Shown here: in pieces, positions 54,172-62,942 of the stretch | How positions within the stretch are numbered: the stretch's first letter is position 1 | How the letters are laid out: each line of letters begins with the position of its first letter | Source of the DNA: Chitinophaga pinensis | GTDB lineage: Bacteria > Bacteroidota > Bacteroidia > Chitinophagales > Chitinophagaceae | DNA length: 64,000 nucleotides | NCBI GenBank assembly: GCA_902167325.1 | Contig: LR632930.1 | Coordinates: 5,766,001-5,830,000 of the forward strand | Reading direction: 5' to 3' | The notes under the pieces: model-generated | The model's database searches: none | The model's input: the letters and a program-made list of their open reading frames with translations, nothing else | What the model was told of the DNA's origin: nothing | Made by a program: the position numbers and the translations under genes

Positions 54172-54262
54172 AATGATTCAATTTACGCATAATGCCCCAG
54201 CGGCAAAACGCCAAAAGGAATTTAACAATTTAACAATGCAGTTGCCTAATTTTACATCCATT

Positions 54263-55312
54263 ATGCACCGGATTACGTTACCAGCCATTACTGCCATCTG
54301 CGCACTGCTGGCCTCCTGCCAGGCGCCCACGGCCAAACAGGCGCAGCAGCAGCCCATTCAGCCCGTGATCGAAAAGCTCAACCCCATGGTCCTCATCCCC
54401 GGCGGATCGTTTAAAATGGGGGCCGACGATGATTCCGGCATGCCCGACGAGTACCCGCAACACGCCATAAAACTGGACTCCTTTTATCTCGACGCCCATG
54501 AGGTTACCAACGATGAGTTTGCCGCGTTTGTAGCCGCTACAGGATACATCACTACGGCAGAGCGCCCCATCACCAAAGAAGAGCTGATGGCCTCCCTGCC
54601 CCCCGGTGCGGAAGAGCCGGACAGTTCCATGCTCATCCCCGGATCGCTCGTATTTGTACCTACAGAAGGCCCTGTGGACCTGCGGGATGTACGCCAGTGG
54701 TGGAGTTTTGAACTGTATGCAGACTGGAAGCATCCCAAAGGGCCGGAAAGCGATATTAAAGGACTGGGCAAACACCCCGTGGTACATGTTTCCTGGGAAG
54801 ATGCGCAGGCCTATGCCAAATGGGCCGGAAAGCGCCTCCCTACGGAAGCAGAATGGGAATACGCCGCACGCGGTGGCCGGAAGGCGGAACTGTACCCCTG
54901 GGGGATGGAACACCCGCAAACAGGCAAGGCAAAGGCCAATATCTGGAACGGGCATTTCCCTTATGAGAATACCGAAACCGATGGCTTTTATGGTACCTCA
55001 CCCGTAAAATCCTTCCCGGCAAACGGGTATCAGCTGTATGAAATGTCCGGCAACGTATGGGAATGGACGGCAGACTGGTATGATGCGCAAAGCTATGCCG
55101 CCATGCCCGCCGAATCGCACAACCCTACAGGGTCCAATACTCCCAATGACCCGGACGATCCTTCCAATCCCAAACGTGTGATACGCGGAGGTTCTTTCAT
55201 GTGCAGCGATGAATACTGCCGTGGCTACCGTGTTACCGCACGTATGAAAACCACCCCATCATCGGGCCTTTCCAACCTCGGCTTCCGTTGCGCCAAAAGT
55301 ATCCGTAAATAG
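54263..55312 (+). CDS. Formylglycine-generating-enzyme-like lipoprotein with intact Cys pair
   Basis: 349 residues from the ATG at 54263 (MHRITLPAITAICALLASCQ), chosen because it supplies a lipoprotein signal peptide; the longer frame shadows the antisense glucosidase. SUMF1 features run through the rest: GGSFKMGADDDS, DEVTNDEFAAFV, LPTEAEWEYAARGG, MSGNVWEWTADWYD and RGGSFMCSDEYCRGYR. The two Cys in the last motif have the five-residue spacing of the catalytic pair in human SUMF1. It may convert a Cys in a sulfatase to formylglycine outside the cytoplasm, but no sulfatase gene is adjacent. Confidence 0.87.
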   Translation: MHRITLPAITAICALLASCQAPTAKQAQQQPIQPVIEKLNPMVLIPGGSFKMGADDDSGMPDEYPQHAIKLDSFYLDAHEVTNDEFAAFVAATGYITTAERPITKEELMASLPPGAEEPDSSMLIPGSLVFVPTEGPVDLRDVRQWWSFELYADWKHPKGPESDIKGLGKHPVVHVSWEDAQAYAKWAGKRLPTEAEWEYAARGGRKAELYPWGMEHPQTGKAKANIWNGHFPYENTETDGFYGTSPVKSFPANGYQLYEMSGNVWEWTADWYDAQSYAAMPAESHNPTGSNTPNDPDDPSNPKRVIRGGSFMCSDEYCRGYRVTARMKTTPSSGLSNLGFRCAKSIRK

Positions 55313-55315
55313 AAA

Positions 55316-55388
55316 AAGACAGCCCTCAGGCTGCCTTTTGTCCGATATTCAAAAGCGGGCTTCCGTTTCCCGGAGGCCTGCTTTTTTT
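55316..55388. terminator. Two convergent hairpins between the formylglycine-enzyme-like and M56 genes
   Basis: The first hairpin (about 55316-55342, GACAGCC/GGCTGCC) ends in TTTT. The second (55351-55388, AAAAGCGGGCTTCCG with G-U pairing to CGGAGGCCTGCTTTT) is flanked by A and T runs. Together they separate the convergent genes. Confidence 0.75.
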
Positions 55389-57294
55389 ATTGTTTCACGA
55401 TACGGGATGTCATGGTAGATCCATCATGTACCAGGGTAAGGATGTAGGTACCGGCTGGCTGATTGGACAAGTTGATCTGCTCCTTCTGGCTGCCGCTCAA
55501 TCCGTTGATGGATTTGCGGAATACTACCCGGCCCCTCATATCAGCTACCTGTATATTTCCATTCCCCGGCTTACTCAGGCTGTAGGCGAACGTAACATTG
55601 CCATCGGTAGGATTGGGATAATGCTCTGTTTCCACAGTAGTCTTTCTCACAGGCATCTTGTAACCGGTTACCATCACGGTATGCACTGTGTCGGTAGCTG
55701 AACCCCTTACTGAATTGTAATTATCATTGCTATTCTTACCCTGGTTTACAGCATCATAAGTAAGCGTATAATAAGTATCCTGCACACGTTTAGCCTGATT
55801 TTGGCGAGCGTCCACTATAGCACTGTAAACTTGTTTTCTAACCGCATCGGCAGAATCCTTGTTGGTTTTGCGCATTTCCGTTACACTTGAGAAAGCTGCA
55901 GGTTTACCATTCACATATACTGAACTGGGCTTTTCTGCCACCACAGTATCTGTAGTATATGTCAAATGCCCGGTCATGGTTCTCACTTCTTTAACGCCCC
56001 CGGCATGTCCATTTTTGGTGGTCACAAGTATCACCCCGTTCTTACCTGATGTACCATAAAGGGAAGTGGCTGAACTCCCTTTCAACACAGTGATGGATTC
56101 AATATCATTGGGATCCATCTCTGTAAGGGGGCTGCCTGAACTGATATTAGGCTTCGGTTTCCCGTCGATGACGATCAGTGGCGATTCTTTAGCATCACCT
56201 ACTACGGTAAGCAGATTGGTATTGCCCATATTAACACCGCTTACTTTACCCTGTATCGGCACCTTGTCTGCCCTGAGTTCTATTATTGCTCCCTTTACAG
56301 GCTTCTTCTGTTCCACAACCGGCTTCTCCACGATCTTTTCAACAGGAGTGGTATCCGCTACAGAAGAAGTAGCTGCTATTTTAACTTCAGGGATAAGCGC
56401 CACTTTCACTTCATTCAGCGCATTATTCACTACTGCACCGGCTTTGGTGTAGTTAAGGGTAAGGAGCAGGGCGCATACCATACTCCCCAGCACACCATAG
56501 CGGTATAAATGGACACCGGAGGTCCGGGATTTGTTCATCATAAAAATGCGGTTTTTAATGTGGGATAAATTGAAGCTGTTGGTGATACCGGCCGCATGCT
56601 GCGCCGTATTCACCTGAATGAGACTGTATTGATAGGCTTTCCGGTTGATGCCGCTCTGAAGTATTGCCCTGTCTGCCAGGAACTCCAGGTTCTCACGGAT
56701 CGCGCCTTTCATGAGCCAGGCACCCGGGTTGAACCAGTAAAAAACATTGTTAACCTCCCCCATCATGATATCGGCCGTATGCCATTCCTTCACATGCACC
56801 TGCTCATGCTTCACGATGGAATATAGTTCGGATTCCGAATGAAGATCGGGATTGATGTATATCTTCCGGAAGAAGGAAAATGGTGTAAGGGGACCTTTCA
56901 TCTTCCGTACCTCCGTATCAAACATACGTACCGGTTCTGTCCTGAAGTGCAGTACAGCGAGCGATACCAGCTGTACCAGCAGGCGTATCGCCATTACAGC
57001 CACCCCGGCCCAGAAGGTCCATTCCATCAACGTCCATACAGTAAACGATTCTACCTTTTGCAGGGTGGTCCAGTCGGGGACATAGGAAGTCACCTGCAGG
57101 GCAAGACTTTCGTTCCGTGAGAAGAAATCATTGACATCTACCAGTGGGAAAAGCGACGAAAATGCTATGCCGCCCAGCAGGAAAAAGCGGTTCAGCGTGT
57201 AAAACGTCATCCGGCGCAGCCCCAGCCGGTAGGCCAGGTAAAACAGGCAAAGTGCGATATTTGCCTTGAGCAGATAAATAAAAAGTACTGACAT
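55387..57294 (-). CDS. M56/BlaR1-type membrane metallopeptidase with plug-like segment and type IX sorting domain
   Basis: 635 residues. Four N-terminal helices carry the M56 domain, with zinc motif KHEQVHVKEWH and the downstream NPGAWLMKGAIRENLEFLADR. A final helix lies near 270-290. After it come a TonB-plug-like stretch (residues about 375-440, DPNDIESITVLKGSSATSLYG and GVILVTTKNG) and a C-terminal type IX secretion sorting domain (from about 560, YPNPTDGNVTFAYSL to the end). BlaR1-like proteins sense a signal and inactivate the BlaI repressor. The gene follows a BlaI gene. The tail is unusual for an inner-membrane peptidase. Confidence 0.88.
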   Translation of the reverse strand: MSVLFIYLLKANIALCLFYLAYRLGLRRMTFYTLNRFFLLGGIAFSSLFPLVDVNDFFSRNESLALQVTSYVPDWTTLQKVESFTVWTLMEWTFWAGVAVMAIRLLVQLVSLAVLHFRTEPVRMFDTEVRKMKGPLTPFSFFRKIYINPDLHSESELYSIVKHEQVHVKEWHTADIMMGEVNNVFYWFNPGAWLMKGAIRENLEFLADRAILQSGINRKAYQYSLIQVNTAQHAAGITNSFNLSHIKNRIFMMNKSRTSGVHLYRYGVLGSMVCALLLTLNYTKAGAVVNNALNEVKVALIPEVKIAATSSVADTTPVEKIVEKPVVEQKKPVKGAIIELRADKVPIQGKVSGVNMGNTNLLTVVGDAKESPLIVIDGKPKPNISSGSPLTEMDPNDIESITVLKGSSATSLYGTSGKNGVILVTTKNGHAGGVKEVRTMTGHLTYTTDTVVAEKPSSVYVNGKPAAFSSVTEMRKTNKDSADAVRKQVYSAIVDARQNQAKRVQDTYYTLTYDAVNQGKNSNDNYNSVRGSATDTVHTVMVTGYKMPVRKTTVETEHYPNPTDGNVTFAYSLSKPGNGNIQVADMRGRVVFRKSINGLSGSQKEQINLSNQPAGTYILTLVHDGSTMTSRIVKQ

Positions 57295-57318
57295 GCTTGC
57301 GGGTTATAGGTACTGCAA

Positions 57319-57675
57319 TTATTTTCCTTCGATCATACGGATGATTTCCTTCAGGTCGTCCGGACTGATCTTCTTATCCTTCGCGAAAAACGTTACAAGG
57401 TCTTTGTAAGAGTTTTCGAAATAATCTTTCACGAAGCTGTTCATGAATTTCTCCGTGTATTCTTCTTCCCCGATGGAAGGCATGTATTCAAACACATTGC
57501 CGATCTTCTTCGACTCCACAAATCCCTTCTTTTCCAGATTCTTAATGGTGGAGGCAAGGGTGGTGTAAGGGGGTGCCGGGTCGGCATGCGATTCCAGGAA
57601 ATCCTTCACGAATCCCTTCCCTGCTTTCCAGATAGCCTGCATCGCGGCTTCTTCCTGTTTGGTAAGTTTTTCCAT
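57319..57675 (-). CDS. BlaI/MecI-family repressor
   Basis: 118 residues. The winged helix includes LTKQEEAAMQAIWKAG, then PPYTTLASTIKNLEKKGFVESKKIG, which is the family's DNA-recognition part; the C-terminal half gives dimerisation helices. MecI/BlaI repressors bind short dyads and are cleaved through an M56 partner. Two dyads lie at the start of this operon (58842-58877) and the M56 gene follows after 24 bp. Autoregulation is thus expected. Confidence 0.93.
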   Translation of the reverse strand: MEKLTKQEEAAMQAIWKAGKGFVKDFLESHADPAPPYTTLASTIKNLEKKGFVESKKIGNVFEYMPSIGEEEYTEKFMNSFVKDYFENSYKDLVTFFAKDKKISPDDLKEIIRMIEGK

Positions 57676-57696
57676 AAGTAATGCTTTACGTTTTAT

Positions 57697-58839
57697 TTAT
57701 AGCCTGTAGTTGAGCGGCAGCATTTCCGCCAACTTTTCCCAGGCCCAGTATTGTTCAAAAATGACGTTCATGGGTGCTTCCAGGTTACCGTTCCGGTCCA
57801 GCCGCACTTCCGGCTCCAGCAATTTCATCAGCGATACCTGCGCTCCCGGCTTATCGTTCCCCCGCTGCTGCTTTTCGAGGTACAGCCTTTCTTCTTTTTC
57901 ATTTCCATACACCACGTACAGATGCTCGTTAAAATGGAGGACGAAATCCGTACTATCCTTCCGGAACACACTGTCTGCCGGCAACTCCTGCTTCGAAAGG
58001 TAGCTTACTGAATTCGAGAACAGCCGCTTGTTCGGGAGGATGCCCATCGCTGAATCCGCCGGTGCATTGATCACACTATTCCTTTCTCTCGTTCTGCGCA
58101 TCAGCTTCCGGATGGTGAAGCCCTCATGCTTCAGACTACCTGCTACCAGGCTACGGTAAAAATGCACCGTAGAGCCATGGTATGCCTTTTCCCGGTTCTT
58201 TTCCCAACGCTTCTGCTGCGATCTGCTGCGCGCCTTCATCGGTTCAAAAAGCGGGTTGCCGTAGTACATCGAGTAACCCGTTCCGGAATTATATTCAAAA
58301 TGGATGAGCAAAAAACGAATGTTGTAACCCAGCGATGCATTGGCGATTTCCAGGAAATCATCGGCCTTTGCTTTCAGTTGTCGCAACTGCGGATCAAATT
58401 CAAAATCCACTAAATCCGGGTTCAGCAGCTTACAGTTTTTCGCAAACGCACCCTGCCCGATGAAAATGTCTTTAAACAGCCGCAGGTAATATTCCCTGTC
58501 TTTATCAGGCCTCACCACCAGCTCTTTCAACGCGCCGGGTTTCTGTTGCAGCACAATGGCCATCGTTCTGTCTGCTTCCAGGTTCACCGGCTGCATGAGC
58601 GGCTCATACCCCAGGTACGAAGCAATCACTTCATACCTCCCCGGTGGCACGTTAGGGATCACAAATGTGCCTTCCTCCGTTGTTCTCGCACCCATCGTGG
58701 TCTGGTTCAGAAACACGCTGGCGAATGGAAGCGGTTTGCCGGAAGCATCTTTTACGGTACCCTGCAACCTCAGCCCCGTTTGTGCATGGGCGTAGTTGAT
58801 AAGCAGTAGCAAGATGGTAAACCCGAAAATCCGCTTCAT
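57697..58839 (-). CDS. Carboxypeptidase-regulatory-like domain protein of the BlaI operon
   Basis: 380 residues. A signal peptide (to about 19, INYAHAQ) precedes a carboxypeptidase D regulatory-like beta-sandwich at about 22-110: LQGTVKDASGKPLPFASVFL, then PPGRYEVIASYLGYEPL. The remaining 270 residues (KDREYYLRLFKDIFIGQGAFAKNCK) are not recognised but recur after this domain in Bacteroidota. It is the first gene of the BlaI/M56 operon and its ATG is next to the operators, so its product is the immediate target of the repressor. Confidence 0.85.
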   Translation of the reverse strand: MKRIFGFTILLLLINYAHAQTGLRLQGTVKDASGKPLPFASVFLNQTTMGARTTEEGTFVIPNVPPGRYEVIASYLGYEPLMQPVNLEADRTMAIVLQQKPGALKELVVRPDKDREYYLRLFKDIFIGQGAFAKNCKLLNPDLVDFEFDPQLRQLKAKADDFLEIANASLGYNIRFLLIHFEYNSGTGYSMYYGNPLFEPMKARSRSQQKRWEKNREKAYHGSTVHFYRSLVAGSLKHEGFTIRKLMRRTRERNSVINAPADSAMGILPNKRLFSNSVSYLSKQELPADSVFRKDSTDFVLHFNEHLYVVYGNEKEERLYLEKQQRGNDKPGAQVSLMKLLEPEVRLDRNGNLEAPMNVIFEQYWAWEKLAEMLPLNYRL

Positions 58840-58841
58840 AA

Positions 58842-58877
58842 TTACGATACTATCGTAAATCTACGAAACATTCGTAG
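58842..58877. promoter_or_regulatory. Two BlaI-type operator dyads
   Basis: TTACGATACTATCGTAA (58842-58858) and CTACGAAACATTCGTAG (58861-58877) are both perfect seven-base inverted repeats around three bases, with shared core TACGA/TCGTA and centres 19 bp apart. They start three bases upstream of the ATG at 58839. BlaI/MecI repressors bind comparable dyads with TACA/TGTA cores, so this is the likely site for the repressor at 57319. Confidence 0.85.
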
Positions 58878-59015
58878 AATAACAAATTATTTTTTGCCCC
58901 CGGTAAAGAAAGATGGAGATACCCTTTACCTCATCCCTCATTCCGGCAGGGTAACCCCGGGAATGTCAGCATCTATAGCGCAGGTAACCGGGTATTTAAC
59001 TTACTGATCAGTAAT

Positions 59016-59102
59016 GGATGTCCTACGGATGTCTTACCCCTTTATTAGGGTAAGACATGGGTAGCTCATGGGTAAGTCATGGGTAGGACATGGGTAAGAC
59101 AT
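59016..59102. repeat. Second 11-bp periodic repeat element with inverted units
   Basis: Two units GGATGTCCTAC and GGATGTCTTAC (59016-59037) face five units in the other orientation: GGGTAAGACAT, GGGTAGCTCAT, GGGTAAGTCAT, GGGTAGGACAT and GGGTAAGACAT (59048-59102). A perfect 11-bp stem ATGTCTTACCC/GGGTAAGACAT (59029-59039 with 59048-59058) forms around an 8-nt loop. The rest of 58878-59182 shows no gene. Confidence 0.85.
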
Positions 59103-59182
59103 CTGACATTTTAATGACACGCTTCCCGGCTTTAAGGATGGCGCTTGCCAGGTTGACCAACAGGTTTGAAAGGGCACAAAAA

Positions 59183-59223
59183 AAAGAGACCCGGAGGCAA
59201 TGCATTGCTTCCGGGTCTCTTTA
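59183..59223 (-). terminator. Terminator of the TlpA/his run
   Basis: A long stem, AAAGAGACCCGGAGGCAATG pairing with CATTGCTTCCGGGTCTCTTT (one G-U-type position), 20 bp downstream of the stop at 59244. On the minus strand it is followed by a run of T. Confidence 0.85.
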
Positions 59224-59243
59224 TAAAAGCTATTTAAATCCTC

Positions 59244-60389
59244 TTAACGGAGGAGTTCATCCAGTTTGCGGCCCAGTTCTTCGGCCCTGAGGTTGCGGGC
59301 GATGATTTTGCCCTGGGGGTCAATGAGGACGTTCTGGGGGATGGCGCGGATGCCATAGAGCTTACCCACTTCGTTTTTCCAGCCTTTTAGGTCGGATACA
59401 TGCGTCCAGGTAAGGTTATCCTGGCGGATGGCTTGTTTCCAGCGGTCCTGTTTATCATCGAAAGAAACGCCGAGGATGGTGAAGCCTTTTTCCTTGTACT
59501 GCTCGTACGCTTTCACCACATTAGGGTTCTCTGCCCTGCAGGGACCGCACCAGCTGGCCCAGAAATCGACGAGCACATACTTACCCCGGAAAGATGCCAG
59601 GCTCACGGAGGCGCCTGTGGTATCGTTCTGGGCGAAGTCGATCGCGGGTTGCCCGATGGCTAATTTCTTGGCAAGGTCTATACGGTAAGAGAATTCCTTA
59701 GCGGAAGGATAGCGGCGAACGGATTTGGAGAGCGATTTAAAAAGGGGTTCCGCCACGTCTGTATCCAGTTCATACCCGGCAACGGCGTTGAGCACGTACA
59801 TACCGATAGGGCTGGAAGGATTATCTTTCAGGTATTTATGCATAATAGCAGTGCGCGACGCTTCAATTTGTTCGAGGCGTTCTTCGGCTTTGCGGATTTT
59901 TGCATCGTTTTTGGATTCGCGGGCTTTGCGGTATTCCTTCATGGCCGTTTCGGTGTCTTTATCCACGGCGCGGAGCAGATCGTTCAGCTTATTGAAGGCA
60001 TCCTGTTCAGGAGTACCATCGGCAGCAGCTTTCTGCGTGGGAGCGGGTACATGAACACGGGTGGTTCCTTTACCGATGAAAAGGTAGGCTACTTCCTTCC
60101 GGCCACCCGGTGCTTCCGGGGTAACGGGGATGACGGAAAAGAGCTGTGCCTGCTGCGGCTCAGGGATCCTGCCTTTAAAGGAGAATTTACCTTCGTTTGC
60201 CACTGCACTATCGATAACAAACTCGCCGCCAATGCGCATGCGGAGGTAAAATTTGGTAGGGGAAGCCTGCTGGCCCACGGTACCGGAAACAGTAAACGGG
60301 TAGGTTTTGATCTTTTCGTCCTGCTTATCCTGTGCAAACAACCCTGCAGCCGGGCATAGGAGCATGGCTGCAAGTATCCAATTCTTCAT
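59244..60389 (-). CDS. TlpA-like thioredoxin with DUF4369 domain
   Basis: 381 residues. After a signal peptide (LLCPAAGLFAQ) comes a DUF4369 beta-domain (about 30-125), a helical linker rich in charge (EYRKARESKNDAKIRKAEERLEQ) and an AhpC/TSA-TlpA thioredoxin domain with WASWCGPCRAENPN. It probably acts as a periplasmic thiol-disulfide reductase. The function of DUF4369 is unknown. It is followed by a strong hairpin terminator at 59183-59223. Confidence 0.92.
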   Translation of the reverse strand: MKNWILAAMLLCPAAGLFAQDKQDEKIKTYPFTVSGTVGQQASPTKFYLRMRIGGEFVIDSAVANEGKFSFKGRIPEPQQAQLFSVIPVTPEAPGGRKEVAYLFIGKGTTRVHVPAPTQKAAADGTPEQDAFNKLNDLLRAVDKDTETAMKEYRKARESKNDAKIRKAEERLEQIEASRTAIMHKYLKDNPSSPIGMYVLNAVAGYELDTDVAEPLFKSLSKSVRRYPSAKEFSYRIDLAKKLAIGQPAIDFAQNDTTGASVSLASFRGKYVLVDFWASWCGPCRAENPNVVKAYEQYKEKGFTILGVSFDDKQDRWKQAIRQDNLTWTHVSDLKGWKNEVGKLYGIRAIPQNVLIDPQGKIIARNLRAEELGRKLDELLR

Positions 60390-60463
60390 GATGGTGACTG
60401 TTTAGATTCTGATGCAAAGGTCTCCAATCCGGCTCCGAAAAGCAAGCCCATTTTGATAAACGG

Positions 60464-61549
60464 TTACGGAAGTACCTCTGCCAGCTTCTTTTCCAGTGCT
60501 GCCCCACGGAGGTTGGCTGCAATGATATTGCCCTTAGGATCAAGGAGATAGTTTTGAGGAATACCACGCACACCATACATAGCGGCGGCGGCGTTGCCCC
60601 AGCCTTTGAGGTCAGACACCTGGGGCCAGGTGAGCTTATCCTGTTTAATGGCTCTCAGCCAGTCGTCTTTATCCTGATCGAGGCTTACCCCGAAAATGGT
60701 AAAATTCTTATGCTTGTATTTGTTATAGGCCGCTACCACATGTGGGTTTTCCTGCCTGCAGGGACCACACCAGCTGGCCCAGAAATCGATCAGTACATAT
60801 TTTCCGCGGAAGGAAGAGAGGCTGATCATTTTGCCATCCGGACCAGCCTGAGAGAAATCAGGGGCCTGTACGGGAGCATTGCTGGCTTCTTCACCTGCCA
60901 GTGTCATGGCTACGGTTTTGCCGAACGGTGTGCTTCTCACGCTATGATCCAGCCCATTGAACAGGGCGGCAAATTCATGTTTGGTAAGGCGCTTCTGCAG
61001 ATCGCCATAGAGCAGGAACAGGCTGGCCATGGCTTTAGGATGCTCTTTAACGAAGTTCTTCGCCTCAGTTTTAAGCTTTGCGTCAAATGCGGCGGCTTTT
61101 TGCCGGAAGGCCTCCTGTTTAACGGTTTCATCCTGCCCTATTTGCTGTGCCTCGCCATTCAGCGTCTGTGCTTCCTGCTGCAGGGGCAGCATCATTTTAT
61201 GATAATCCTGCGTCCAGCGGGTTTGCTGGCCGGCTTTCAGGGACCTGGCTACGGGAAAGTCTTTCGCCTCTATCTCCATCACTATTACAGGCTGGTCGCA
61301 TACCAGCAGCGAAGGTACTCCGATCCCTTCAAGGAAGAGGGCGTACATGGCTTCCGGAGCAGGTTTATCCGGGGTAGCGAAGGAGAATTTTCCTGCTGCA
61401 GCCAGCACGGTAGAATCGGTATACTTACCGTCTTCACTCAGGAAATACAATTTCTTCCCCTCTGCGCCCGAGAGTGTACCAGTTACTTTTAACTGAGCCT
61501 GCGCCGAAAAGGCGGCAGTAATTGCCAGCAGGAATAATACTCGTTTCAT
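60464..61549 (-). CDS. TlpA-like thioredoxin with DUF4369 domain (paralogue)
   Basis: 361 residues with signal peptide (LLAITAAFSAQAQ), DUF4369 domain (LKVTGTLSGAEGKKLYFL), a helical linker and a TlpA domain with WASWCGPCRQENPHVV. It is a close neighbour and paralogue of the gene at 59244. Its start overlaps the HisIE stop by four bases (ATGA), so it is translated from the his transcript. A link between histidine synthesis and periplasmic redox is not obvious; the coupling may simply be positional. Confidence 0.92.
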   Translation of the reverse strand: MKRVLFLLAITAAFSAQAQLKVTGTLSGAEGKKLYFLSEDGKYTDSTVLAAAGKFSFATPDKPAPEAMYALFLEGIGVPSLLVCDQPVIVMEIEAKDFPVARSLKAGQQTRWTQDYHKMMLPLQQEAQTLNGEAQQIGQDETVKQEAFRQKAAAFDAKLKTEAKNFVKEHPKAMASLFLLYGDLQKRLTKHEFAALFNGLDHSVRSTPFGKTVAMTLAGEEASNAPVQAPDFSQAGPDGKMISLSSFRGKYVLIDFWASWCGPCRQENPHVVAAYNKYKHKNFTIFGVSLDQDKDDWLRAIKQDKLTWPQVSDLKGWGNAAAAMYGVRGIPQNYLLDPKGNIIAANLRGAALEKKLAEVLP

Positions 61550-62145
61550 TTTTTATGTCTTTCTTTCAGGATCGTGGTTACATCTTCCAGTGTAAAGCCT
61601 TTTGCCTGCAGGAGGATCAGGTAGTGAAAAAGCAGATCGGCAGCTTCGCCGAGGAAAAGATCCCTGTTATCGTCTTTCGCTTCAATTACCAGCTCCACCG
61701 CTTCTTCCCCCACCTTCTGCGCTACCTTGTTGATGCCTTTGGCAAACAGGGATGCGGTGTAGGATTTCTCTGTCGGATTATCTTTCCGTTGGCGGATCAC
61801 CTGTTCCAGCCGGTTCAGGAAATTGCCATCGTCTTCATTTACTTCGTTCCAGCAGGTATCTGCGCCGGTGTGGCATACAGGGCCTGCAGGATTGGCTTTC
61901 AGCAGCAGGGTATCCTGATCACAGTCTACCTCCGCACTAACCAGCTGCAGGAAGTTCCCGCTTTCTTCACCTTTCGTCCACAACCGGTTTTTAGACCGGC
62001 TGAAGAAGGTCACTTTCTTTTCAGCAAGCGTTTTATCCAGCGCTTCCTGATTCATATATCCGAGCATCAGCACCTTACGGGTGATGGCATCCTGCACAAT
62101 GGCGGGTACCAGTCCGTCGGGCGATTTAGAAAAATTTACTTCCAT
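61546..62145 (-). CDS. hisIE: Bifunctional phosphoribosyl-AMP cyclohydrolase/phosphoribosyl-ATP pyrophosphatase
   Basis: 199 residues. The HisI half has NPAGPVCHTGADTCW with the zinc cysteines and WTKGEESGNFLQ before it. The HisE half has FLNRLEQVIRQRKDNP, then KVGEEAVELVIEAK and AADLLFHYLILL. It performs the second and third steps of histidine synthesis. It lies 39 bp downstream of hisF. Confidence 0.95.
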   Translation of the reverse strand: MEVNFSKSPDGLVPAIVQDAITRKVLMLGYMNQEALDKTLAEKKVTFFSRSKNRLWTKGEESGNFLQLVSAEVDCDQDTLLLKANPAGPVCHTGADTCWNEVNEDDGNFLNRLEQVIRQRKDNPTEKSYTASLFAKGINKVAQKVGEEAVELVIEAKDDNRDLFLGEAADLLFHYLILLQAKGFTLEDVTTILKERHKK

Positions 62146-62184
62146 GGCCTCTCCACGATTTAAATATACAATAATTAAATAATA

Positions 62185-62940
62185 CTAGAACCTGATCTGC
62201 ACACCCCGCTGGTAGAGGTAATTCTTCAGATCGGGGATTTCCATTTCTTTATAGTGGAAGATGCTGGCCGCGAGGGCTGCGTCTGCTCCTGCTTTTTCGA
62301 AAACGTCTGCAAAGTGCTCCATAGTACCTGCTCCGCCAGAAGCGATCACCGGAACGTTGAGGTTGCGGGAAAGACGGCCGGTAATATCCAGTGCAAAGCC
62401 CTGCTTGGTACCGTCGTTGTTCATGGAGGTAAGGAGGATCTCTCCGGCCCCGCGCTCCACGGCTTCACGCGCCCAGTCTTCTGTACGGGTATCGGTTTTC
62501 ACCCGTCCGCCGTTGAGGTATACGAACCAGTCGCCATCTTCGAACCGGGTATCGATAGCCAGTACGATGCACTGGCTGCCAAATTCCTTTGACAGATCGT
62601 TCAGCAGCTGTGGATTGCGGTAGGCAGCCGTGTTTACGGAAACCTTATCGGCACCGGCACTGAGCAGTACGCTTACATCTTCCACAGCGGCGATACCACC
62701 GCCTACGGTAAACGGAATATTGATGTGCTTAGCGATCTGGGTCACCAGTTCGTGCAGTGTTTTGCGGCGCTCGTTGGTGGCGGTGATGTCGAGGAACACC
62801 AGTTCATCGGCTCCCTGTGCGGCATAAAGTGCACCCAGTTCAACGGGGTCTCCGGCGTCGCGGATATTCTCGAAATTGATGCCCTTTACGGTGCGCCCGT
62901 CTTTGATGTCGAGACAGGGTATGATTCTTTTCGTGAGCAT
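62185..62940 (-). CDS. hisF: Imidazole glycerol phosphate synthase, cyclase subunit
   Basis: 251 residues, the typical length. MLTKRIIPCLDIKDGRTVKG is the canonical start, with catalytic Asp11 in CLDIKDG and Asp in LAIDTRFEDG. GGGIAAVEDVSVLLSAGADKVSVN and IASGGAGTMEHF are the phosphate-binding loops. Together with HisH, not in this window, it makes imidazole glycerol phosphate and AICAR. Confidence 0.97.
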   Translation of the reverse strand: MLTKRIIPCLDIKDGRTVKGINFENIRDAGDPVELGALYAAQGADELVFLDITATNERRKTLHELVTQIAKHINIPFTVGGGIAAVEDVSVLLSAGADKVSVNTAAYRNPQLLNDLSKEFGSQCIVLAIDTRFEDGDWFVYLNGGRVKTDTRTEDWAREAVERGAGEILLTSMNNDGTKQGFALDITGRLSRNLNVPVIASGGAGTMEHFADVFEKAGADAALAASIFHYKEMEIPDLKNYLYQRGVQIRF

Positions 62941-62942
62941 AG

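Noticed and set aside
54002..54262. 87-codon extension of the formylglycine-enzyme-like protein
   Set aside because: It is antisense to the glucosidase gene; the ATG at 54263 gives a proper lipoprotein signal.
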